From assembly GCF_015476235.1 (NCBI RefSeq), contig NZ_CP064338.1:1-64000 (forward strand): a DNA stretch of 64,000 nucleotides, given 5' to 3'. The stretch's first letter is position 1; every line of letters begins with the position of its first letter. Below are positions 10,426-18,630 of the stretch, piece by piece. This DNA is from Caldimonas thermodepolymerans. Lineage in GTDB: Bacteria; Pseudomonadota; Gammaproteobacteria; Burkholderiales; Burkholderiaceae_C. A program made the translations under genes and the position numbers. The notes beneath the pieces are model-generated. The model had not been told where the DNA came from. It saw only the letters and a program-made list of their open reading frames with translations, and did not search any database.

Positions 10426-11298
10426 TCACGCGAGCGGGGTGCCGGTCGCGCGCTCGAGCGCGGCGAGCAGCTGGTCCTGGAAGCGCACGTCGTGGACGGC
10501 GGGGTGCGGTTCCTCGCGCTGCAGGTGGTACCAGTAGCCGCCGCTGGTCAGCGCCTCGGGATCGTCGCTGACGGCAAGCCACTCCTGCGTCGCATGGCCC
10601 TGGCGCAGGTCGTCCGGCGCGGCGGGGCCGCCCATGCGGGTGGGCACCCAGCCCGGGTTCACGGCGTTGCTGCAGACGTCCGGCCACCGGCGCGCGACCG
10701 CCGCGGCCAGGGTGGTGACGTAGAGCTTGCTGTCGGCATAGCTGCCGGTGGCGCGCCGGCCGGTCCAGTCCATGCCGGCAAGGTCGGTGCTGCCGCTGCG
10801 GTGCAGGGCGCTGCTGAGGTAGATCAGCCGCTGCGGGCGCCGGACCAGCGCGGTCAGCAGGTACGGCGCGACGGTGTTGACCACCAGCACCTGCGGCCCG
10901 GACAGCACGCCGGCGTTGTGGATCACGGCATCCATGCGACCGAGCTCGTTGACCTGCCGGGCCAGGTCGCGCGCCTGCCGCAGGTCGGACAGGTCGCCGA
11001 CGGTGACGGCCGCGCCGCGCTCCAGCAGCGGCTGCACCGCCGACATCCGTTCCCGGGAGCGCACGTGCACGACGACCTCGTGTCCCTGGGACAACAGCGT
11101 CTCGGCGGCGAGGTATCCCAGCCCGGTCGACGAGCCGGTGATGAACACCCGCTTGCGGGCCGGGCGTTCCGGGCGTGGATTGGTGGCTCCCATCGGCGTG
11201 CTCCGGGAAGCGGGCGACTGCGCGCGGGCGGCGCCGGCCGGCCACAGCGATCCGGCGCCCAGCGTCGCGCTCGCGAAAAGGAAGCTCCGGCGGTCCAT
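10426..11298 (-). CDS. SDR-family oxidoreductase with a Tat signal peptide
   Basis: A 290-residue short-chain dehydrogenase. The start at 11298 is chosen because GAGGAGG sits 8 bases before it, whereas two upstream ATGs in frame overlap or crowd this site. It then begins MDRRSFLFASATLGAG, a twin-arginine signal motif (RRSFLF) with an A-x-A cleavage region near AARAQS. The Rossmann motif TGSSTGLG follows, then HNAG, a catalytic serine in YLSSALH and YADSK (Tyr-x3-Lys). Export of a folded NAD(P)-binding SDR to the periplasm is unusual. It is probably cotranscribed with the MFS carrier. Confidence 0.8.
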   Translation of the reverse strand: MDRRSFLFASATLGAGSLWPAGAARAQSPASRSTPMGATNPRPERPARKRVFITGSSTGLGYLAAETLLSQGHEVVVHVRSRERMSAVQPLLERGAAVTVGDLSDLRQARDLARQVNELGRMDAVIHNAGVLSGPQVLVVNTVAPYLLTALVRRPQRLIYLSSALHRSGSTDLAGMDWTGRRATGSYADSKLYVTTLAAAVARRWPDVCSNAVNPGWVPTRMGGPAAPDDLRQGHATQEWLAVSDDPEALTSGGYWYHLQREEPHPAVHDVRFQDQLLAALERATGTPLA

Positions 11299-11441
11299 GC
11301 GCATGACCTCCTCTCGCATGTTCGCCGCCGGCCCGGGGGCGGGCCGTTGCGGTCCTGGTCAGAGCCTGCCGGTGCCGGGCAAGTTCCGGCGCGAGCCCGG
11401 GCGGGCCATGGCCGCAGGCCGAAGGCGGGCCTGCGAAGGAT

Positions 11442-11562
11442 ATACAGAGGCCGGGATCCTGTATGCATCATTTTGGAAGTCGGCCGCCCCTGGCCGCACC
11501 AAAGGTATGCGCGCATGACCCAACGCCGAGCGCCAGGCGGCCCGGATGTATGGCACACATCC
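11442..11562. promoter_or_regulatory. Inverted repeats upstream of the aminotransferase operon
   Basis: The 297-bp spacer between the divergent SDR and aminotransferase genes has two operator-like inverted repeats: ATACAG...CTGTAT (11442-11464, 11-bp spacer) and GGATGT...ACATCC (11544-11562, 7-bp spacer). The second lies 34 bp before the aminotransferase ATG, where a repressor would overlap the promoter or leader. Which regulator binds is unknown; the GntR at 14970-15686 is the nearest candidate. Confidence 0.35.
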
Positions 11563-11595
11563 TGCGTGGATGGGCCGGCAACCCGACCCACCACC

Positions 11596-12726
11596 ATGCG
11601 CCCCTTCGAACAACGTAACCGGTACTTCGACCAGCTCTGCAACACGCCCGGCCTGATGTGGCTGGGGCAGAACACCAACCACTTCGATCCGCACCCGAGC
11701 GTGATCCAGGCGGTGCAGGACGCGCTCGCCGACGGCAGCTACCACGCCTACGCGCCGCCGTGCGGCTTCGAGGAGCTGCGCGAGCTGGTCCTGCAGGACG
11801 TCGGGTTGCCCGATGCCTGCTGCTTCGTCACCGACGGCGGCGTGGAAGGCCTCTACAACGTCTGCAGCAACCTCTGCCGGCCGGGCCAGGACTTCGTGAC
11901 CACCGACCCGAGCTGGGCCTGGCCGATCCACTTCGCGCGCAAGGCGGGGGCCCGCATCGTCGAGCTGCCGATCTTCGACGAGAGGCAGGGCTACAAGCTC
12001 GCCGCCGAGCAGCTGCGCGCGGCCGTGGGCCCGGACACCGGCGTGATCTACCTGGTGGACCCGAACAACCCGCTGGGCACCTGCCACACGGCCGAGGAGA
12101 TCCAGGCGTTCACCGACATCGCGCGTTCGGTCGGCGCCTACTTCATCCACGATGCGACCTACTCGCAGTTCGCCGACGGCTTCACGCCCGCCTACCGCTA
12201 CTACCCCGAGAAGAGCATCGTGATGTACAGCTTCTCGAAGTGGGCCGGGCTCGCCGGCCTGCGCCTGGGCGCGGCGATCGCCTGCACCGACATCATCGAG
12301 AGGCTGGCCACCGCGCCGCCCAACAACCTGGGCTGCAACGTGCTGTCGCAGCGCGCGGCGATCGCGGCCCTGAAGAGCAAGGCCGAGTGGTTCCCGCAGG
12401 TCAAGGCGCGCCTGCGCCGCAACCAGGCGGCCGTGCACGAGGCGGTGCAGCAGGTGCCGGGCTTGCGCGTGCTGGTCTATCCCTCGCATGCCAACCTGCT
12501 GGTGATCGACACCTCCGAAGCGGGCGTGACGCCCGAGGCGCTGGTGGCGGCCTACGGCGAGGCCGGGATCATGATCCGCCAGGGCACCTACCACACGAAG
12601 CGCTTCGGCGACCGCTTCATCAAGGTCAGCCTGTCGGTGCCCGAGGCATGGGCCGACCGCTTCTGCGCGCTGCTGCCCGGGATGGTCGAGCAAGCCCGCC
12701 ACACCACCGCCCCCGCCCTGTTCTGA
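11596..12726 (+). CDS. Class I/II PLP-dependent aminotransferase
   Basis: A 376-residue fold-type I aminotransferase of the histidinol-phosphate or aspartate aminotransferase type, expected to move an amino group between an amino acid and a 2-oxo acid. The PLP lysine is in SFSKWAGLAGLRLG, and the cofactor-binding DPNNPLGT and the HDATYSQF segment (Asp to the pyridine N) are clear. The ATG at 11596 gives MRPFEQRNRYFDQ; the frame is open further upstream but without family similarity. It is the first gene of a tight cluster, 13 bp ahead of an alpha/beta hydrolase. The substrate is unknown; a product 2-oxo acid could feed the decarboxylase at 20721-21881. Confidence 0.85.
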   Translation: MRPFEQRNRYFDQLCNTPGLMWLGQNTNHFDPHPSVIQAVQDALADGSYHAYAPPCGFEELRELVLQDVGLPDACCFVTDGGVEGLYNVCSNLCRPGQDFVTTDPSWAWPIHFARKAGARIVELPIFDERQGYKLAAEQLRAAVGPDTGVIYLVDPNNPLGTCHTAEEIQAFTDIARSVGAYFIHDATYSQFADGFTPAYRYYPEKSIVMYSFSKWAGLAGLRLGAAIACTDIIERLATAPPNNLGCNVLSQRAAIAALKSKAEWFPQVKARLRRNQAAVHEAVQQVPGLRVLVYPSHANLLVIDTSEAGVTPEALVAAYGEAGIMIRQGTYHTKRFGDRFIKVSLSVPEAWADRFCALLPGMVEQARHTTAPALF

Positions 12727-12739
12727 AGGAGAGCCTGCG

Positions 12740-13621
12740 ATGCCTTACATCACCGCGCGCGACGGCGTGCGCCTGTACTACGAAGAGGCAGGCAGCGGCA
12801 CGCCGATCGTCTTCGTGCACGAGTTCGGCGGCGACAGCCGCAGCTGGGAACCGCAGATGCGTTACTTCACGCGGCGCTACCGCTGCATCACCTATGCGGC
12901 ACGCGGCTACCTGCCCTCGGACGTGCCGGAGGACGTGGAGCGCTACTCGCAGCAGATCGCGGTCGACGACATCGCCGACGTGATGGATGGCCTGGGCATC
13001 GACTCGGCCCACGTCGTCGGCCTGTCGATGGGCGGCTTCGCGACGCTGCACTTCGGCCTGCGCTACGCGGCGCGGGCGCGCTCGCTGGTGGTGGCCGGCG
13101 CGGGCTACGGTGCCGAGAAGCAGTACGAGGAGTACTTCCGCAACGTCTCGCTGGAAGTGGCGCGCAAGTTCGAGGAGCTGGGCGCGCCGGAATTTTCGAA
13201 GACCTACGCGCAGGCCGCCTCGCGCATCATCTTCCAGGTCAAGGACCCGCGCGGCTGGCAGGAGTTTGCCGACATGCTGGCCGAGCATTCCTCGATCGGC
13301 TCGGCGCGCACGATGCAGGGCGTGCAGGCACGCCGCCCGTCGATCTACGACCTCGAGGCCGAGCTGCGCCGGATGCAGGTGCCCACGTTGGTGATCGTCG
13401 GTGACGAGGACGACCACTGCCTGCAGCCCGGCATCTTCCTGAAGAAGACCGTGCCTGCCAGCGGCCTGCTGGTGCTGCCCAAGGCCGGGCACACGATCAA
13501 CCTCGAGGAGCCGGCGCTGTTCAACCAGTTCGTCGGGGACTTCCTCGCCACCGTCGAGCAGGGCAAGTGGCTGCCGCGCGACCCGCGCAGCCAGCCGGCC
13601 GAGATCATGAAGACCTCATGA
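12740..13621 (+). CDS. Alpha/beta-fold hydrolase
   Basis: A 293-residue serine hydrolase of the alpha/beta type. It shows the oxyanion-hole segment VFVHEFGGDSRSW (25-37), the nucleophile elbow GLSMGG (Ser96), an acid in VIVGDEDDHC and the catalytic His in PKAGHTINLEEP. Such enzymes cleave esters, amides or C-C bonds of small acids. It begins after AAGGAGAG with good spacing and overlaps the next gene by 4 bp (ATGA), so the two are translationally coupled. A role in ring or amide opening in the pathway is an inference from context. Confidence 0.85.
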   Translation: MPYITARDGVRLYYEEAGSGTPIVFVHEFGGDSRSWEPQMRYFTRRYRCITYAARGYLPSDVPEDVERYSQQIAVDDIADVMDGLGIDSAHVVGLSMGGFATLHFGLRYAARARSLVVAGAGYGAEKQYEEYFRNVSLEVARKFEELGAPEFSKTYAQAASRIIFQVKDPRGWQEFADMLAEHSSIGSARTMQGVQARRPSIYDLEAELRRMQVPTLVIVGDEDDHCLQPGIFLKKTVPASGLLVLPKAGHTINLEEPALFNQFVGDFLATVEQGKWLPRDPRSQPAEIMKTS

Positions 13622-14853
13622 GGGCCGCCGACAACGTCAGCGAGCAGCGCCTGAACCAGCGCCTGGCCGCGCTGGCCCGCCTGGGGGCCACGCCCGCCGG
13701 CGGGGTGAACCGCCCGGCGCTGTCGCTGGCCGATGCGCAGGCCCAGGAGCTGATGGCGCGCTGGGGCCAGGACATCGGCCTCGAGCCGAGCCGGGATGCG
13801 GCGGGCAACTTCTTCCTGCGCCTGCCGGGCGGCCCCGAGGGCGCCGCGCCGGTGCTGAGCGGCTCGCACCTGGACAGCCAGCCCACCGGCGGGCGCTACG
13901 ACGGCGTCTATGGCGTGGTGGCCGCGCTGGAGGCTGCACAGGCGCTGCTGGAGGCCGGCGTGCCGCGCCGGCGGCCGCTGGACGTGGTGGCGTGGATGAA
14001 CGAGGAAGGCTCGCGCTTTGCGCCCGGCATGATGGGCTCGTCGGTGTTCGCCGGCGCGCGCACGCTGGACGAGATCGGCGCGGTGTGCGACAGCCAGGGC
14101 CTCAGCGTGGCCGAGGCGCTGCGTGCCACCGCGCTGCGCCTGGCCCACATCCCCGGGCGTCCGCTGGGCGGCGCGGTGCATGCCTACGTGGAGGCCCACA
14201 TCGAGCAAGGCCCGGTGCTGGACCGCGCGGGCGTTCCCGTCGGCATCGTGACCGGGATCCAGGGCAAGCACACCTTCCGCGTCGAGGTCGACGGCGAGGC
14301 GGCCCACGCCGGCACCTCCTGCCGCGCCGAGCGCCGCGACGCGCTGCTCGCGGCGCTGGCGATGGTGCGTGCGCTGACCGAGGTGATGCACGACGCCGAG
14401 GACATCGTGAAGTTCACCGTGGGCCGCTTCGAGGTGATGCCCAATGCGCCTTCGGTGGTGCCGGCGCGGGTGGTGTTCTCGATCGACCTGCGCCACCCGG
14501 ACACCGGGACGCTGCGGCGCCTGAGTGCCCAGGTCCAGCCGCTGTGCGAGGCCCATGCGGGGCCGTGCACGGTGCAGGTCACGCGCCTGTCGGCGGCGGA
14601 CTCGCTGGTGTTCCCGCCCGAGATGCAGCAGCGCGTGAAGCAGGCCGCCGAGGCGCTGGGCATCCCGGCCATCGCGCTGCCTTCGGCCGCCGGGCACGAT
14701 GCGCGCTACCTGCACGGGATCGCGCCCTCGGCGATGGTGTTCGTGCCCAGCCGCGACGGCATCACGCACAACGAGGCGGAGTACACCGACTCCGCCGACC
14801 TGGCCGCGGGTGCCCGCGTGCTGACCGAGGTGCTGCAGGGGCTGCTGGCCTGA
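13618..14853 (+). CDS. M20-type amidase, hydantoinase/carbamoylase family
   Basis: A 411-residue zinc hydrolase of the family holding N-carbamoyl-L-amino acid hydrolase, beta-ureidopropionase and allantoate amidohydrolase. Metal ligands are visible in GSHLDSQ (His84), GGRYDG (Asp95) and NEEGSRF (Glu129/130). The dimerisation/lid domain contains GIQGKHTFRVEVDGEAAHAG, and the C-terminal AGHDA and THNEAEYT are typical. The ATG at 13618 overlaps the hydrolase stop. Enzymes of this family release CO2 and ammonia from N-carbamoyl groups. This points to a nitrogen-rich, ureido- or amide-bearing substrate. Confidence 0.85.
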   Translation: MRAADNVSEQRLNQRLAALARLGATPAGGVNRPALSLADAQAQELMARWGQDIGLEPSRDAAGNFFLRLPGGPEGAAPVLSGSHLDSQPTGGRYDGVYGVVAALEAAQALLEAGVPRRRPLDVVAWMNEEGSRFAPGMMGSSVFAGARTLDEIGAVCDSQGLSVAEALRATALRLAHIPGRPLGGAVHAYVEAHIEQGPVLDRAGVPVGIVTGIQGKHTFRVEVDGEAAHAGTSCRAERRDALLAALAMVRALTEVMHDAEDIVKFTVGRFEVMPNAPSVVPARVVFSIDLRHPDTGTLRRLSAQVQPLCEAHAGPCTVQVTRLSAADSLVFPPEMQQRVKQAAEALGIPAIALPSAAGHDARYLHGIAPSAMVFVPSRDGITHNEAEYTDSADLAAGARVLTEVLQGLLA

Positions 14854-14927
14854 GCGCGGGCCGCGCCCGCCGCCCCCCGGCCTTTCCGGTTGACTCTCCG
14901 TCCCCGACACCCCGGTGTCGGTTCCCC

Positions 14928-14964
14928 GGCCCATGGCGCTGTGCGCGTCGTGGGCCGTCTTTTT
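14928..14964 (+). terminator. Intrinsic terminator after the carbamoylase gene
   Basis: GGCCCATG (14928-14935) pairs with CGTGGGCC (14949-14956, one G-T pair). GTCTTTTT follows at once, ending in a run of five T. A second small hairpin, CCGACACC/GGTGTCGG, lies just upstream at 14904-14921. Together they end the 11596-14853 transcript ahead of the opposing GntR gene. Confidence 0.7.
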
Positions 14965-14969
14965 GCCGC

Positions 14970-15686
14970 TCAGCCCGGCAGCTGGCTGGAGACCGCCGAG
15001 ATCAGGTCGACCATGTCGTCCTGCAGCAGCGTGACGTGGTTGGCCGCGGCGGAGAACGCGGCTTCCGGGTCGTGCCGCTCGATGGCGTCGAGGATGGCCT
15101 GATGCTCGCCGATGGTCGAACGCATGCGGCCCGGGTGGTAGGTGACGTGGCGGCGGTAGAAGGCCACGCGCTTGCGCAGCAGCCGCGTCTGTGCGGCGAG
15201 GTAGTGGGTGTTGGACGCGTCGTACAGCGCGTCGTGGAAGTGCTGGTTGACTTCGTAGAACAGGTCGCGGTTGTCGCTGTCGACCAGCCCCCTGAGCTGT
15301 TCCTGCAGCTCCTGCAGGCGACGGCGCTGCGCGGGCGTGGCGCGCCGTGCTGCATAGCGTGCGCACAGGCCTTCGAGCACCGACATCATCTGGAACATCT
15401 CCAGGATCACGGGCATCGACAGGCTGGTGACGTACACGCCGTTGGTGCCCTTCATCTCGACCAGGCCGGTGCCGGCCAGCGCGCGCAGCGCCTCGCGCAC
15501 CGGCGTGCGCGAGACCTTGTAGCGCTCGACCAGCTCGGCCTCGTCCAGCCGCGTGCCCGGGCGCAGCGTGCCGTTGAGGATCTGTTCTTCGAGGTTCTCG
15601 CGCAGCTCCTCGCTCAGCGTGGGGGCGCGCTCGCGCGTGCGCTCCCGGCCGGGCGGGACGTCGCGGGTGGCAAGGGTCTGCTCCAT
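14970..15686 (-). CDS. GntR-family regulator, FCD (FadR) subfamily
   Basis: A 238-residue transcription factor with an N-terminal winged HTH (EEQILNGTLRPGTRLDEAEL, then SRTPVREALRALAGTGLV) and an all-helical FCD ligand-binding domain. Its conserved metal/ligand residues include the N-x3-H of FYEVNQHFHDALYDAS and a late His (ANHVTLL). Members usually repress operons for organic-acid or amino-acid catabolism and release DNA on binding a small ligand. It is divergent from the SDR-ABC-enzyme operon, across a 335-bp region with strong palindromes, and is the likely local regulator. Confidence 0.9.
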   Translation of the reverse strand: MEQTLATRDVPPGRERTRERAPTLSEELRENLEEQILNGTLRPGTRLDEAELVERYKVSRTPVREALRALAGTGLVEMKGTNGVYVTSLSMPVILEMFQMMSVLEGLCARYAARRATPAQRRRLQELQEQLRGLVDSDNRDLFYEVNQHFHDALYDASNTHYLAAQTRLLRKRVAFYRRHVTYHPGRMRSTIGEHQAILDAIERHDPEAAFSAAANHVTLLQDDMVDLISAVSSQLPG

Positions 15687-16021
15687 GCAGTCTCCGATGG
15701 GTCTTGGGTTCCGTGAGGAAGGCGGTGGCCTCGCGCGGCCGCCGTGGTGGAGCCGTCCTCAGCAGTATTCGCGCCACCTTGCAGGCAGGCCTGCACGGGC
15801 CGCGGCGAGCTATCTCGGTGCGGGTGCACCTGCACCGTGAATCCAGAACGGGCATTTCCGTATGCACGTGCATCGATATGAGGCGCGTTGCACGGGGACT
15901 CGCGCATCCGCAAGCAGCGAAGGCTGTGTTCCGGCTGGCACGGTTAGTGCGTAAGGGAAGCCCATCGCGAGGGCCGCCCGAGGGCGCCCCGCCTTCCCTG
16001 AACCCCAGACCACGCACCGAC
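15687..16021. promoter_or_regulatory. Divergent control region with two palindromes
   Basis: This 335-bp spacer between the GntR gene and the divergent operon has no gene. At 15816-15837 there is a 22-bp inverted repeat centred on GGTGCACC and perfect except for one pair. At 15862-15873 there is a perfect 12-bp palindrome ATGCACGTGCAT. The centres are 41 bp apart, about four helical turns, which would suit cooperative binding of a GntR dimer pair. Assignment to the neighbouring GntR protein is inferred. Confidence 0.5.
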
Positions 16022-16879
16022 ATGACCTCTCTGACGCTGACCGGCAAGACCGCTCTCATCACTGGCGCCTCCAAGGGCATCGGACTGGCGACCGCCTGGA
16101 CCTTTGCCGAAGCCGGGGCCCGGCACCTGCACCTGGCCGCGCGCGACGGCGCCGCGCTGGAGGCCGCAAAGCGGGAAATCGAGGCCCGGCACCCGGGCAC
16201 GCAGGTCAGCACGCACGCGCTGGACCTGTCGGCGCCCGGCGCGATGAAGGCGCTGGCCGACGCGGCCGGCGACGTGGACATCCTGATCAACAACGCGGGC
16301 GACATGCCCTCCGGCCCGCTGGAATCGCTCGACTGGGACCTGCTGCGCCGCGCGCTGTCGCTGAAGCTGGTCGGCTACATGGAGCTCAGCTGCTACGTCT
16401 ACGAAGGCATGAAGCGCCGCGGCAGCGGCGTAATCATCAACGACATCGGCAACTCCGGCGAGAACTACGACGCCAACTACATCGCGGGCTCGGCGTGCAA
16501 CGCCGGCGTGATGGCCTTCACCCGCGCGCTGGGCGGCGTGAGCCTGGACCACGGCGTGCGCGTGGTCGGCGTGAACCCCGGCCCGGTCGCCACCGACCGC
16601 ATGGTCAAGATCATGAGGCGCCGCGCGATCGACAACTTCGGCGACGAAAGCCGCTGGCAGGAACTGTTCGACGCCTACCCCGGCGGCCGTCCGGCCGAGG
16701 CGCGAGAGATCGCCGAGCTGATGCTGTTCCTCGCCTCCGACCACGCGCAGTACATCACCGGCACGGTGGTGACGATCGACGGCGGCATCGCCGCGCGCGG
16801 CTCGGTCATCAAGACCAGCAACTACGCCGCCAACCGCGCGGCGCGCCTGGCTGCCCAGGCCTCCGCCCAGGCGGCCTGA
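16022..16879 (+). CDS. SDR-family protein lacking the canonical Tyr-x3-Lys
   Basis: A 285-residue Rossmann-fold short-chain dehydrogenase relative with TGASKGIG (14-21), a DILINNAG segment and the C-terminal ITGTVVTIDGG of classical SDRs. In place of S...Y-x3-K it reads NSGENYDANYIAGSACNAG. The residue four after the Tyr is Ser, so the catalytic Lys is absent, and the Ser-to-Tyr spacing is shorter than usual. It may use another lysine or a different chemistry. The ATG at 16022 is chosen by similarity. It heads the operon that continues with the ABC importer. Confidence 0.8.
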   Translation: MTSLTLTGKTALITGASKGIGLATAWTFAEAGARHLHLAARDGAALEAAKREIEARHPGTQVSTHALDLSAPGAMKALADAAGDVDILINNAGDMPSGPLESLDWDLLRRALSLKLVGYMELSCYVYEGMKRRGSGVIINDIGNSGENYDANYIAGSACNAGVMAFTRALGGVSLDHGVRVVGVNPGPVATDRMVKIMRRRAIDNFGDESRWQELFDAYPGGRPAEAREIAELMLFLASDHAQYITGTVVTIDGGIAARGSVIKTSNYAANRAARLAAQASAQAA

Positions 16880-16902
16880 GTCCGACGCAGCAGGACTTCG
16901 CC

Positions 16903-17730
16903 ATGGCCACGCCCCTTCCATTGCCTGCCACGCCCGCCGCCCGGCCCGCGGAGGGCGGGGCCTCCCGACCGCCGCGCCGGCGCCTGCCGCCCGAGGTGCT
17001 GATGAGCACGCTGTCGGTGCTGTCCATCGTCGCCCTGTGGTACCTCGCGACGCTCGCGCTGCCGCCCTCGGTGCTGCCGCCGCCGCACACGGTGGTGAAG
17101 TCGATGGCCGAGCTCGCCGGCACGGACGAGTTGTGGAGCGACATCCGCATCTCGCTGACGCGCATCGCGTTCGCCTTTGCGCTGGGCATGGGCATCTCGC
17201 TGCTGCTCGGCTTCGCGATGGCGACCTCCGAGCGCGCCGGCATGTTCTTCCGCGTCTGGGTGGTGTGCGGCATCACGGTGCCGGCCATCGTGACCATCCT
17301 GACGATCTACATGGTCATGGGCATGAACGACCGCGCCGCGGTCGTCGGCGCGGCGCTCACCGTGGTGCCCTTCCTCGCGATCAACATCCGCGAGGGCATC
17401 AAGAGCATCGACATGCGCCTGATCCACATGGGGCGCATCTTCCGCGCCAGCCGGCGCCAGCTGATCGGCTCGGTGATGCTGCCGCAGGTCGCGCCGATGC
17501 TGCTGGCCTCGGCCCGCTTCGGCCTGGGCCTGGTCTGGAAGATGGTGCTGTTCGTCGAGCTGCTGGGCCGCAGCGACGGCGTGGGCTACCGCATCGAGCA
17601 CTACTTCCAGATGTTCGACATGACGCAGGTGCTGGCCTACGCGCTGAGCTTCCTGATCGTGATGATGTTCATCGAGGTGTTCGTCTTCGGGCTCATCGAG
17701 AAGCACATCTTCCGCTGGCGCCATGGCTGA
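16903..17730 (+). CDS. ABC transporter permease, NitT/TauT (SsuC/TauC) type
   Basis: A 275-residue inner-membrane permease with about six helices and the EAA-type loop (DMRLIHMGRIFRASRRQLIGSVMLPQVAP) that contacts the ATPase. This family imports nitrate, taurine, sulfonates, pyrimidine precursors or similar small anions. It begins 23 bp after the SDR stop and overlaps the ATPase start by 8 bp (17723-17730). The substrate cannot be read from the permease alone. Confidence 0.88.
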   Translation: MATPLPLPATPAARPAEGGASRPPRRRLPPEVLMSTLSVLSIVALWYLATLALPPSVLPPPHTVVKSMAELAGTDELWSDIRISLTRIAFAFALGMGISLLLGFAMATSERAGMFFRVWVVCGITVPAIVTILTIYMVMGMNDRAAVVGAALTVVPFLAINIREGIKSIDMRLIHMGRIFRASRRQLIGSVMLPQVAPMLLASARFGLGLVWKMVLFVELLGRSDGVGYRIEHYFQMFDMTQVLAYALSFLIVMMFIEVFVFGLIEKHIFRWRHG

Positions 17731-18553
17731 CGCGGCCGTGTCGACTTCCTCCCGCAACGCTTCCACAGGACGCCCCATGTCGCAGATCGCCCTCGTCAAC
17801 GTCGGCAAGACCTACCGCGCGGCCCGTCGCGAGCCGCTGCACGTGCTGCGCGGCATCGACCTGTCCATCGAGGCCGGCGAGGTGGTCGGCCTGGTGGGCC
17901 CGTCGGGCTGCGGCAAGTCGACCATCCTGAACATCGTCGCCGGCCTGGATGCGGACTACACCGGCCGCGTGACGATCCAGGGCCGCCCGATGTCCGAGCA
18001 GCTGGATGCGGGCTTCCGCGTCTCCTACGTGTTCCAGGAATCGCGCCTGCTGCCCTGGTACACGATCGCGCAGAACATCGAGTTCGCGCTGCGTGCGGCG
18101 AACTTCCCGCGCAGCGAGTGGAAGGAACGCACCCTCGCGGTGCTGGACCTGGTGGGCCTGTCCCGCTTCAAGGACTTCTACCCGGGACAGCTCTCGGGCG
18201 GCATGCAGCAGCGGGCCTCGATCGCGCGCGCCTTCTCGGTGGACCCGGACATCCTGCTGATGGACGAACCCTTCAGCGCGCTGGACGAGCTCACCGCGCG
18301 CAAGCTGCGCCAGAGCCTGCTCGACATCTGGGAGAAGTTCCGCTCGACCATCCTGTTCGTCAGCCACAACGCCTACGAGTCCACCTTCCTCGCGGACCGG
18401 ATCATCGTGATGAGCAGCAACCCCGGCGGAAAGATCGCCGAGGAGATCGACCTTCGGGACGTGCCCCGTCCGCGCTCCTACGACGACCCGGCCCTGTTCG
18501 AGAAGAGCAAGGAGGTCATCCGCGTGCTCGACCGCCGCCCGGTCGAGGCCTGA
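17723..18553 (+). CDS. ABC transporter ATP-binding protein, NitT/TauT type
   Basis: A 276-residue ATPase. Walker A GPSGCGKST (59-67), Q-loop FQESRLLPW, signature LSGGMQQRASIARA, Walker B ILLMDEPFSALD and the switch His in LFVSHNAYES are all present. Start 17723 overlaps the permease. An internal ATG at 17777 (MSQIALVNVGKTY) would give the standard N-terminus and is a possible true start. It powers the importer formed with the permease at 16903-17730 and the binding protein at 18631-19638. Confidence 0.9.
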   Translation: MADAAVSTSSRNASTGRPMSQIALVNVGKTYRAARREPLHVLRGIDLSIEAGEVVGLVGPSGCGKSTILNIVAGLDADYTGRVTIQGRPMSEQLDAGFRVSYVFQESRLLPWYTIAQNIEFALRAANFPRSEWKERTLAVLDLVGLSRFKDFYPGQLSGGMQQRASIARAFSVDPDILLMDEPFSALDELTARKLRQSLLDIWEKFRSTILFVSHNAYESTFLADRIIVMSSNPGGKIAEEIDLRDVPRPRSYDDPALFEKSKEVIRVLDRRPVEA

Positions 18554-18630
18554 ACCCACGAGAGGCACGCACCGCCACCCCGCCCCACCGTTTCCTGACC
18601 GTCCCCGCCCCTGCACTGGAGCAACGCCCC

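Noticed and set aside
10165-11595. Long in-frame upstream extension of the aminotransferase
   Set aside because: The open frame extends 477 codons upstream only because of GC bias. It runs antisense through the MFS and SDR genes, and the family N-terminus starts at 11596.
13345-16305. A 986-codon minus-strand open frame across several catabolic genes
   Set aside because: It overlaps genes with clear families on both strands and shows shadow-type composition. Only the GntR gene in another frame within it is real.
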